DNA from: Paraglomus occultum
Lineage: Eukaryota > Glomeromycota > Glomeromycetes > Paraglomerales > Paraglomeraceae
Assembly (NCBI GenBank): GCA_910592205.1
Contig: CAJVPJ010000645.1
Span: forward strand, 1 to 20,043
Direction: 5' to 3'
DNA: 20,043 nt
Part shown: positions 9,707 to 18,882 of the stretch, piece by piece
How the letters are laid out: every line of letters begins with the position of its first letter
Numbering within the stretch: position 1 is the stretch's first letter
The notes under the pieces: model-generated
The model's input: only the letters and a program-made list of their open reading frames with translations
Told to the model about the DNA's origin: nothing
Database searches by the model: none
Made by a program: the position numbers and the translations under genes

Positions 9707-12186
9707 ATGTCAGGACCGTCTCGCGCTAAGCCTACTAATATCAGTTATGGTGCAACTAGCCAATCTCTCAACACTACCGCATACGGTGCAACTCTTGAAG
9801 CGTCTCGAATGCAGATCGCACGCTCTCTAGGCGCTCAGGAACGTCCAGACTATCACGCAGTGGATATTCCGAAAGCTAAAAAGGCAGAAATTATTAGACA
9901 GTACTTGGTTTCACCAGACGAGCGTGGCGCCGATATAGATCGGGGGAAGTCGCCTGAACCTTACCAACTTCACGGTGGAGACACTGCTCACGACTTTTAC
10001 AAATGGCAAAAAGATGTCGAGGCAGAACCCATGAAACGTACCCGCTCACGGTCACTAACTATGCCCCGTGCCTCGCAGATCGAGATCCCCGTAAGTGAAA
10101 TTAGAGCGCCCGGTGGATTTCGTCGATATCATATGAAAATGAAAGCCGTACAGGAGGGCAAAGAGCCGCCGAACTTTGTTACCCAGAATTCCATTGATTT
10201 CTTAGCCATGATCCATCATTTTGCCGGTGAAGATTTGTCAGAGGAAGAAGAAGAAGAGGACGATGATTATGAGCAAATCGCTTCTGAGGACTTAACGCTC
10301 ATTCCAAAAGAATCGCATCATGCAGCAGTAAGTGCATCTGGCGCTTGTTTACTACTCTTGAAATCCTTCGTCGGTACTGGTGTCATGTTTTTACCGAGAG
10401 CGTAAGTTTTTGGTTTTTTTGGCATGCGTGATGAATCGAATGGAGATGAAAGAGGATGGGGATATCACAATTAAGATTATTCTTATTGTTGAAACCAGTG
10501 ATCGAAGATTGGCATTGTTATGATCGGTTGGAAGAGTACAAACTTTCGCAAAGCAAAATTCTTGAAAGCAAGCATTCGATGGTATTTATATCATAGCATT
10601 ATTTTTTTTTTGGTATCATTAAATATAAACGTTTAGGTTTCTTAACGGAGGAATGATCTTCTCGACAGCCGTATTGATAGCAATTGCTATCATTTCTCTT
10701 TTTTCGTTCTTGCTACTGGTCGAAACACGACAGAGGGTACCTGGGAGCTTTGGTGGTAAGTGTACATAGTACAAGTAGAATACGGAGTCATGTGAATCGA
10801 TTGCTCATGTGATTTTAATTATGTAGAAATTGGCAGAATATTATACGGACCGCGGATGAGATTGGCTGTATTATTCTCGATTACTATTTCGCAGGTAGGT
10901 GAAAGCTTGTGAGTTGGGTTGAAAGGATTGTGAATTATCTATACAGTGAAGTGATATAATTGTTCGATTTTATGCACAAGTCCATTTACTTGTATCTACC
11001 AACTGTCCCTGTCTACAAGACTAATTCGCCTATTTCTATGTCTACAGATCGGATTTGTGTGTGCATATATGATATTTGTAGCAAAGAATCTTTTTACAGT
11101 TGCCAAAAACGCTCTGAACATGAACATTGCTCTGAAATGGTTTATTATAGGTCAGGTATTATTATTTGTGCCAATGTCGATGATACGTAAAATAGGAAGG
11201 CTGTCGTTTACGGCTTTGATTGCTGATGCGTTCATCCTGTTCGGTTTGGGATATCTTTACTACTATGACATTCTCAAATTGAGTCGAGACTCATTAGCCG
11301 ACATCAAGTTCTTTAATAATAAAGACTTTGCATTATTCATTGGCACTGCAGTATTTACATTCGAAGGCATTGGTTTGGTATGTATTAGTAGTAAAACGTT
11401 GGGCAATGTCACATGTGTCACATGATATATGAACATGTGATGGGTGTCCTATCGTCATTTTTATTTTCGTGTTTGTCTAATTGCCGAATATACAACCTAT
11501 AACATTCTGTTTATCGTTTATTTTTTATAGATCATTCCGATTACTGAATCGATGAAAGAACCAGAAAAGTTCCCCAAAGTCCTTACTGGAGTTATGATCT
11601 TCATTACAATCTTGTTTACATCGATAGGCGTTCTCTCTTATGCCGCGTTTGGTAGTAGAGTAGAGACGGTCATTATTCTAAATCTACCAAACGATAGCCC
11701 AACCGTACAGGCAGTGCAACTATTATACGCGTTAGCTATTGTTCTATCTATCCCACTTCAGCTGTTTCCTGCAATACGAATAATGGAGCAAGGACTGTTT
11801 GAAAAGAGCGGCAAGGATGATACATTGGTGAAATGGCAGAAGAATTTGTTCCGTGCGGCTACGGTTGTTGCTTGTGCATTGATTGCCTGGAGTTCAGAAG
11901 ATGAGTTGGACAAATTTGTATCATTAATCGGGTCATTTGCGTGGTAAGTAGTAAACATGTTAGTCTAACCAATAGTTGGTATAAAATCGAACATTCGTCG
12001 TTGACTTCTACCTCTTCCAATAGCGTACCATTATGTTTCTTGTATCCTCCACTCTTTCATCTCAGAGGAAGAGCTGACACAGTCATTGCTAAGATTCTTG
12101 ACGTAGGAGTACTTCTGTTTGGAGTATTTGCACTGTTATATACAACCTATGTGACAATGATGTTGTGGTCTGACAATGACAAGTGA
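9707..12186 (+). CDS. vacuolar amino acid transporter, Avt3/SLC36-like (AAAP family)
   Basis: Six exons, 9707-10401, 10637-10755, 10827-10894, 11048-11377, 11531-11943 and 12024-12186, give 1788 nt (595 residues). All introns are GT-AG and in phase (235, 71, 153, 153 and 80 nt). The first ~205 residues are a hydrophilic cytosolic tail with two YGAT tetrapeptides, an APGGFRRYH motif near 135 and an acidic run SEEEEEEDDDYEQ. Membrane segments then follow in the AAAP order: KSFVGTGVMFLPRAFLNGG spans TM1-2, then ETRQRVPGSFGEIG, and near residues 400-419 FEGIGLIIPITESMKEPEKF, a hallmark of the family. FACVPLCFLYPPLFH comes before the last helix. About 11 helices are expected. Known role: yeast Avt3/Avt4 export neutral or basic amino acids from the vacuole, and animal SLC36 proteins are H+-coupled. 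Substrate and location here are inferred. The ATG chosen is the only one giving the full tail. Confidence 0.94.
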
Positions 12187-13432
12187 GATTGGACAATTAC
12201 ATAATATAGAATTGGCATGATAGATTGGATTATCAAACAATCAATAGTAATTGTATTATCAAAGCAATTTTTTGGGGTTATGTTGTTTGTTATGTTAATA
12301 ATAAACCCCGACAGAATAGATACATTTCTACTACATAATCATGATTGCAGAGTGTAATGTGAAAATGTTTGAGAACCTTTTCTAGTCTCTTGGAATCATT
12401 TGTTTATTATTTTGCCTATTTGGTTCTGTATTGCATTATTGCGTTTCTTCATGGTACTTTCTCTTTGGACTATTCGCTGGTTGATGTAACAGATAATTCA
12501 ACGGTAACCCCCAATCTCATTTAGATTTGACCTGTGTGTTTGGATAATCGTTAGTACAGAAGATTCTTTGAAGACTTTTTGCTCCCGAAACAGCGGATTG
12601 GACGATAGCATGATTAGACTTAACTAATAAATACCCACCGACGTTCGTCTGCGGAATTAATTTTGTTCCGTTCTTTGCTATCTTTGAAACTAGCGATGTT
12701 CATTTACCAACAGCAAACTATTATTTGAGAACCGTGCTTTTAAAAGCAAAACACAGTATCCCAACCAATCTGTTGGAATTGTATATCATAACTTTACTTT
12801 TACTATACGGGAAGAGAAAAGGAAAAAAGTCAATAATCCACTTCTCTTCATTAAAATCAGATAAAAAAACGTATAACATTCAGATAATGGCGGTTATCTT
12901 TCCGCACAGAAATTGTAAACTTCTTGGAACAGGTCTGTGAAATAACCAATCATCCTAAATTGTATAGAAAAAGACGATAGTTGGAACACTTACAAAGGAA
13001 GCTGATATTCTATCAAATCCAAGCCATAAAGAAATTTTTTAAGGGACAATCAATTGACCCGCTTTTGTAATGAGCTTTTTGAGACGAGGACATTGAATTA
13101 ATAACCACAGATAAAGGAGATCGAAAGTTGAAAATCAACAATAACTGTTCGTTTTTAGACAATAACTTGGTGAGAGAGGTTTGTCGCCCGCCTTTGTTTG
13201 TATTTGTGATGGTTAAGAATAGCAATCTCATACAGCTTGTGTAATCATCTGATTGGTCGAAAATTGATTACTGTCTATAAACAGGTCCAAAACTTGGTTT
13301 CAATTGATGACGACTTCGCCAAGCCTCTCACAGCTGTTATACAACGTGAAATTAATAAAACTCACAGGAAAATGTAGATTAACGGTTTTCTTGCAAAAAC
13401 CTACACATTAATATAGATTCGCTATTATCACA
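12187..13432. other. spacer between the two transporter genes; no gene seen
   Basis: Holds the 3' UTR of the amino acid transporter and presumably the promoter of the CorA gene. Frames at 12725-12940 and 13013-13231 (minus) lack motifs. GATTGGTCG near 13251 resembles an inverted CCAAT box (ATTGG) about 180 bases before the CorA start; this is only suggestive. Confidence 0.45.
12300..12305 (+). promoter_or_regulatory. candidate polyadenylation signal of the amino acid transporter gene
   Basis: AATAAA lies 114 bases after the TGA stop at 12184-12186. Position and motif suit a poly(A) signal, but in AT-rich DNA such hexamers also occur by chance. Confidence 0.35.
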
Positions 13433-16127
13433 ATGAGTAAATTCGGTGCCGAATCCGAGTCGGAAGAGATAGCGCTAGACGCGAGGCAGTCTAGTGTGAG
13501 TGAGGATACAGACCGTTCGCATGCTATTCTGATGCAGAAAACAGACACGGGCCTGAGTAGTGCGTATCTCCATTATTTGGACTGCAAAAAACGATGGAAC
13601 GAAACCGCACGGATAATTGATATACATTCATTATATAGGCGTTGGCGGAAAAATGCGACTTCAAATGATTGCGCAAAGGGTCATAAACATTAACAGATTG
13701 ACCGTGTCTTGTAAGGAACCATGTTTTTGAACGAAATCAATGTCTGTTTCGCTGTTATCTAATAATGCCCTGACAAATTCTTCTCAAATTTCAGCCGAGA
13801 AATTCTGGGAGCCGGGAGCCGAAGCCGGTGTTGATGTTAATAGTATGGACTTTAACGATATCGATGTAGGTTTGGTTTAGAGCACTGTGTGTCTTCAATT
13901 ACATTGAACGGTCGTAATATCGTAGTATGATTGATTCTGTTTCCTTCGTGACTCTTAACTATATTTGTGTTCGTTAATTTCAAGGCGAAATGTAGGATAT
14001 TCTGTGCGGATTTCAGCAAAAGTAAGTTGTTTTGACATATTTGGACTGCTAGGTCGTCAAGTTTGACTTGCTCACGTTGTGTTGACCAAATTTACAGGCA
14101 AGTATGCCATAGATGAAAATCTGACAAACAGTACAATCAAGTCGTTCCTCAAAAAAAAGGTAATCGAATCTCGTGACTGACTGTCGTGTACAAGACTTGA
14201 ATTTTCCAATATTCCTCAGCTATTGATTAACGTTATATTTATATAAAGCGGCCCGATTGGAGTAAAGTGAGATGGATTAATGTTGACGGCGTTTCCTGGG
14301 ATGTAATAAAGACACTCGCAATTGAATACAGTAATATGCATATTTATTTTAAACATGATTGTTGCGACAACTCTTCTATCCATAACATTTTGTGTGTTCA
14401 TTCGTCATAGACCTGCATCCATTGTCAATAGAGGATTGTCTCCACGAACCGCAACGCAAGTAATCCTTTACAATCTGCTGTTGAGAGGGGGAAAGCATGG
14501 TCTCCGAACATGTGTGCTAATGACATGGGCCCACTGCCCTTTTCAATTTGCAGGTATCAAGTGCGATCATTACTCAAACCATATGTACATTTCGCTTATT
14601 CTCCACACTCTCATTAGTCAAGATGGAGAAAACGTCTCGGAAGATCTGGTCAGTGCACCGGGTCATGATTCGAAAAGTGCTTCTCCGACAAATTCTCGCA
14701 AGAATTTATTGGAACACGGTCATCGCGAAGGTAGTAAATACTTGGAGGCGCACAAGCTGCTGAGGAAAGAAAAATTGAACGTTATTGTCGAGCATGTTAG
14801 CATTTTTATGGTTTCTGGAGGTAACTATTTTTGTTTAGAAAAAGACTAACCAATATCAGACATGACCCTGACAATCGTTTTTCCCATTAAAATGCTCGTA
14901 TAGGCACTCTTATTACTGTATTTCAGCATGGTGGGACAAGTGTCTATACCCCAATTCGCAATAGGCTACAACGCACGGGAACTCTTTTACGAACATCAGA
15001 AGATGTCAGTTTGCTTATGGAAGCTATCATAGACGCGATTGTAGATCTGTGCGTATATAACATTTTTATCGTTGGGGTGTCGTAGCATCCTACATCTCTG
15101 TCATTCCCATTCTTACTTATTAACCCGCTTTTAGTGCTCTGCCAATTACTGACTCTTACCGACACCAAATTGCCGATTTGGAAGGCAAAATATTGATTCG
15201 GCCGAAAATGCAGTATACTCGAGGTAAGTTTGTATAATCCGTCAGCAACGAAATATGCGCTTGAAAAAGATACAAAAGACTTACCGCACAAACCGTCTTG
15301 TCGCGTCGTGTAGAGCTTCACATCATTACTGGTGAGCTGACATTGCTCAGGAGAACTTTGGGACCAATACAGGGTCTAGTTAATAATATGAACCTGCATC
15401 ATGATGAAAACCATTTCATTAGCGAGATGGCAAAAACTTATTTCACAGATGTGCTGGTATGTAAAGCCGTCGTCCTTACTGATTGTTGCTTTCGGCGGGT
15501 TTACTCATGTCTTTCAATTCCTGGCGGGTCTTAGGATCACTGTAATACTATAGTGGATGATTTAGATACGATGACTACTATATCTGAGAATTTGATCAAC
15601 ATGGTTAGTGGTATATTGATAAGTTGGCATGTTGTTAAGTTGAGACCGCACTTATACTGATATGCAAATTGTCCCATCAGACTTTCAATGCTATTTCATA
15701 CGAGGTAAGCGGTATATCCGTTTAACTGATTCGATAAATTGCATTGCTTGCTTGCAAACTAAAATACTTTTTGACGTGTAGACGAACGAATATATGCGCG
15801 CTGTTGCCCTAATGACTGTTATTTTCTCACCAATGACTTTTGTGGCAGGATGTCGGTATCTTGGTTCATTAGTGTTTTTTTCTTCACATTTACCCGTTTG
15901 CTAATTATTGTCGTTGTTGTTCCACTTTTTACTATCCAGTCTTTGGGATGAACTTTACAAACTTTCCTGAACTCGATAATGGACTTAACTATTTTTGGAA
16001 ATGGACTGCCAGTTTTACGCTTGCAATAACGTTGATGTTTAACTATAGGCCTTTGGTTCAGTTAGTTCTGAGAGGTGGTAGATTTATTGCACGGAATTGG
16101 AATCAAAAAGTCCGAAAGTCGATATAA
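13433..16127 (+). CDS. CorA-family magnesium transporter, 14 exons
   Basis: Exons: 13433-13679, 13795-13865, 13985-14021, 14098-14159, 14249-14330, 14411-14455, 14554-14820, 14904-15048, 15135-15223, 15314-15456, 15535-15603, 15681-15704, 15782-15851, 15940-16127. They sum to 1539 nt (512 residues) with every phase consistent. The soluble domain carries PDWSKVRWINVDGVSWDVIK and, at 168-188, LHPLSIEDCLHEPQRIKCDHY. TM1 (about 434-452) runs into the signature GMN at 453-455 (FFGMNFTNF), and TM2 is about 472-491. Known role: CorA proteins are pentameric Mg2+ channels of plasma, vacuolar or mitochondrial membranes. No targeting signal is obvious, so the membrane is not assigned. Intron 6 must be GC-AG. 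Introns 1 and 13 use weak donors (GTCATA, GTCGGT), and exon 12 is only 24 nt. The first exon (83 codons, rich in Glu/Ser) is the least certain part. Confidence 0.92.
14456..14553 (+). other. GC-AG intron in the CorA gene
   Basis: The conserved peptide LHEPQRIKCDHY requires joining ..CAA C to GT ATC AAG. That places the donor at GCAAGT (14456-14461) and the acceptor at GCAG (ending 14553). The overlapping GT donor at 14460 leaves the wrong phase and meets an in-frame TAG within about 20 codons. GCAAGT is the usual consensus of GC-AG introns. Confidence 0.8.
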
Positions 16128-16164
16128 TATGGTGTCAAGGGTATATCGATTTGGAGGTAATGAC

Positions 16165-16190
16165 ATGGTATGCATGGTATGCATGGTAGG
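16165..16190 (+). repeat. short tandem repeat, 9-base unit
   Basis: ATGGTATGC is repeated as two full copies plus a variant third (ATGGTAGG), in the 3' UTR region just after the CorA stop. Confidence 0.7.
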
Positions 16191-16353
16191 AAACATTGTT
16201 TTAAATTTAATAATATTATCACCACAATTTCAATATCCAACATTGTTTAGTCCGGGTAATTCGATAGTTATATATTCCATATGCGGGGCCGAGTTCTTTT
16301 AAGATAGATTGTAGTAATATAAAATATTGGTGTATATCATTTGCTTTAAAAAA

Positions 16354-16359
16354 AATAAA
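16354..16359 (+). promoter_or_regulatory. candidate polyadenylation signal of the CorA gene
   Basis: AATAAA about 230 bases after the TAA stop (16125-16127). Chance occurrence is possible given the base composition. Confidence 0.3.
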
Positions 16360-16422
16360 TGTTTGGTGCTGGTCTGGGCCATTGATCTGTTTTCGTGAGG
16401 TTAGTGAATCGATTTCTTATGG

Positions 16423-16690
16423 TCCAAGTCGGGAAAACTGACGTAATGTTACTCGCCAAGAGGTTTTTTTGGACATCCAGACACATCTGGGGAGAGGGGG
16501 ATGGTGTTCTGTGATCGATAAGCCAGATTTCTAATTTCTGACTCTTGTGTTTTGTGATCTTAATATGTGTCTCTGCCAGAGTCGGACAAATAATTTCTGG
16601 CTTGGTGATTCGCTTTCCTTTATTAGTCGCTATCCCGACTTGGTGATCCCAGCACCGACTGTTGAGCTGGTGATTCTCGACTTGGAGATT
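16423..16690. repeat. degenerate inverted and direct repeats, possible MITE remnant
   Basis: TCCAAGTCGGGAA (16423-16435) is the inverted match, 12 of 13 bases, of TTCTCGACTTGGA (16674-16686). Variants of CTTGGTGATT recur in direct order at 16601-16610, 16638-16647, 16666-16675 (CTGGTGATT) and 16681-16690 (CTTGGAGATT). The pattern could be a small non-autonomous transposon with internal repeats, or simply decayed tandem sequence. No target-site duplication was identified. Confidence 0.35.
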
Positions 16691-16996
16691 AGCGTTATTT
16701 ATTTAATTAATATTCTGACATGAGGAACATTGCAACATTCTTTATTACTTATTATAGCTTTACAGTAGTTTCCGACTTGTGACCGGCTGTTTCAATGCAA
16801 ATCTGTTAGGGAAGAGACGTTGGCAAATCTTTTGTTACTGTGGTTTTTTTTTTGCCATAGTGTGTGGGTCGAATTAACAAGCAGTCTAACCATTAAAGTA
16901 CAACCATTTCCATAATTGATAATCTCGTATATATATTTTTTGACTCACGATTGGACGGGAGTGCTTTTGAATGGGCCACGCGTACCAAAAGGAATT

Positions 16997-17019
16997 TGTG
17001 TGTGTGTATGTGTGTGTGT

Positions 17020-17093
<74 letters not shown>

Positions 17094-17132
17094 GTATGTG
17101 TATGTGTATCTGCATTTGTATTTGTATGCGGT
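16997..17132 (+). repeat. TG/CA dinucleotide microsatellite
   Basis: Nearly uninterrupted TG repeats run from about 16997 to 17080, broken by a few TATG variants. They decay into TGTATG-type units to about 17132. Apparent Cys-Val or His-Thr reading frames across it are products of the repeat and not genes. Confidence 0.95.
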
Positions 17133-17305
17133 ATATGTGTACGTTCTGTCATGTCTGTAGTGCCCCAGTAATAATTAAACGAGTAACGTTCAACCTGTGA
17201 TTGCCTGCATATTAAATTGAGACAATGGGTACTTGTTATCAGTCTATTACTAATACGGAGATTCTTAGAAGGTTATGGAAATTAAGAGAAGCTCAAAGTT
17301 GGGGC

Positions 17306-17381
17306 CGTCCTATTTTACCACATTCCTTCCCTGCTCACTCTCTTTTCCCACCCTTTCCCTTCCTCCCTCTCTTCTCCCGTC
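17306..17381 (+). repeat. pyrimidine-rich tract
   Basis: About 75 bases almost entirely C and T on the plus strand (purine-rich on the minus). Such tracts may exclude nucleosomes or form triplex DNA, but no function is shown by the sequence. Confidence 0.7.
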
Positions 17382-18062
17382 TAATAATGGGGATGAAAGT
17401 TATATTGTAACCGATAAAGAGAGCAGATGATTTACCTTTAAGAGATTTAATTAGCGGGTCGTTTGTTCTTGTCCTAATAAATCTAGCTCCATTTAAAACC
17501 GTATATCAAAAAGTACATTAAGATTAGGCTGTGATTGACGCGTTAAATTGTTGATCAATTTAGCCATGCATAATGAATTAATATTAGCCAGCGTTAAAAC
17601 GCTCGCTTCTATTTGACTATATAAATAACATTTCCAAATTCGTGAAACTTCATTAAATCCCTTGTTACAAAATGATTTTTCAACGAAAAATTTTGTAAAC
17701 GACTTGAAACCATAATATGTTTGGACAATCAAACAGAAAATTGTTTATTTGTAACATAACGCTTAATCAACTTTTTTACCCACTCGTGCTACCGCTGACG
17801 GTTATCAGAGCTGCATATCTTATGGTATCGATGTAATAATAATTTTGTCGTAATGGATTAACATTGTATAGCATATAGTAGCTCAAATTCCCTTCTCCCC
17901 ACCATCACTACTCGCTTCCCCACGCCTCGGTAGTCATGTTCTAATGAAACAAACATTTAGGGAAACACTTTAATTTACGAAATCATTAACGTGCCGACAA
18001 CACAAACGCTGCCTGCAGCATTATCTTGCTTATTACATAATAGACGTTATGCATGGAAATTT

Positions 18063-18132
18063 AAAAAAAAAAAAAAAAAGACATTAAAATGAATAAAAAA
18101 AGAAGACAAGAAAGAGAGGAAGAAAAAAAAGT
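18063..18132 (+). repeat. poly(A) run followed by A/G-rich tract
   Basis: Seventeen consecutive A at 18063-18079, followed by about 50 bases that are almost only A and G. It might be a retroposed poly(A) tail or simple low-complexity DNA. No LINE or SINE body is recognisable upstream. Confidence 0.6.
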
Positions 18133-18216
18133 AAACGTATAGTAGAGAACATGTTCATATTACAAGATTCTAAACATATGTATATTCTAAGAAATTTTTT
18201 TTAAAAATGCTCTTTG

Positions 18217-18882
18217 TTATAAAGTTTGACTAGTGTATTGATGTTTTTGGTCGCTTTGCGTAAACATTTTCATCTTACGCGTTCCAAATGGTATTCTCAT
18301 CGGGTATGGATACGAAACCATTCGTCTAAGGGACATCTTTTCGCGTATTCGCGTTGCTTGTAGCCGCTGTTCATTATAGTAAAAGTTTTTGCACATGAGC
18401 GGAGTACGACCAACCGTCGGAAGGCTCGAAGCAATTCGTGACCACTTTGGTCCATAGACTTGATAAAAAAAGAAAATATGCTCCTTTTCGACTTCAGAGA
18501 GCGGGCTTTTGTTGACTAGTTAAAGATACAAACATTTTGTCAAAACTTTTTGTTTCTCGTTTAAATGAGTAGCGCAAAAAAAAAAAGTCTACTTACTGTT
18601 TGGTGACAAGTGGTTCACCCATCTGTAAAAAATGTGCGAAATGCCAAGATAGAGGGACGAGGGAAACAAGAAAATAATTTAGTTAGCATTGTATTATAAC
18701 ACGTTTAGTATTATCGTTATAGAGAACACTTGCCTATCCCGTACTTGCTTGTGAGTACGTCTTGTTTTCATAGCTTGACTGATATCATGCCAGCGTTCCC
18801 CAAACACTGAGAATAAATGTCTCACATCTTCGTCTTCTTGTGGTGTCCAATGCCCGGTAATGTTATTTTTCTTGGCAGGCAT
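18217..18882 (-). CDS. small two-repeat Myb/SANT DNA-binding protein
   Basis: Three exons in transcription order, 18882-18734, 18622-18597 and 18515-18217, give 474 nt (157 residues) with consistent phases. Repeat 1 begins GHWTPQEDEDVRHLFSVFG and has the three spaced tryptophans of a Myb repeat, W12, W31 and W51, the last in RDRWVNHLSPN. Repeat 2 runs from about 62 to 107, with YGPKWSRIASSLP (W83) and KNFYYNE, where aromatics replace the third Trp. A basic tail follows (RIREKMSLRR). Known role: tandem Myb repeats bind DNA in the nucleus. The target is unknown. The ATG at 18882-18880 is the first in frame; the frame is open upstream to 19059 but without another ATG. Intron 1 (111 nt) must be GC-AG, intron 2 (81 nt) is GT-AG, and the middle exon is only 26 nt. 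A partner-dependent or truncated factor is possible given the small size. Confidence 0.88.
18623..18733 (-). other. GC-AG intron in the Myb gene
   Basis: Minus-strand donor GCAAGT starts at 18733 and the acceptor ACAG ends at 18623. This junction restores RDRWVNHLSPN, including the third Trp of Myb repeat 1. The nearby GT donor (GTGTTC, three codons' distance or less) would join in a phase that reads to TAA within nine codons. This is the same donor hexamer as in the CorA gene. Confidence 0.8.

Larger units (their letters stand above)
16128..18216. other. low-complexity spacer; no gene recognised
   Basis: Contains the 3' end region of the CorA gene, a degenerate repeat block (16423-16690), a TG microsatellite, pyrimidine-rich tracts at 17306-17381 and about 17885-17935, and an A-rich tract at 18063-18132. 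Open frames at 16075-16302, 17225-17410 and 17493-17732 (minus) lack family motifs, and the last has no ATG start. Confidence 0.5.

Noticed and set aside
10402-10636. Possible C/D snoRNA in intron 1 of the amino acid transporter gene (a GTGATGA box near 10429)
   Set aside because: No D box (CTGA) with terminal stem was found at a suitable distance.
14548-14763. A shadow frame (ATG-like start, 71 codons) inside CorA exon 7
   Set aside because: It overlaps exon 7 in the wrong frame, and its product has no CorA resemblance.
14322-14849. A 175-codon open frame in the CorA region
   Set aside because: Part of it is the true exon 7, but the rest reads through introns 5 and 6 and exon 6 in another frame. 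The exon model replaces it.
16886-17200. Cys-Val and His-Thr rich reading frames across the TG repeat
   Set aside because: They are translations of a dinucleotide microsatellite, open in several frames on both strands for that reason alone.
17493-17732. Minus-strand 79-codon frame
   Set aside because: It starts at TTG, has no motif and lies in AT-rich spacer.
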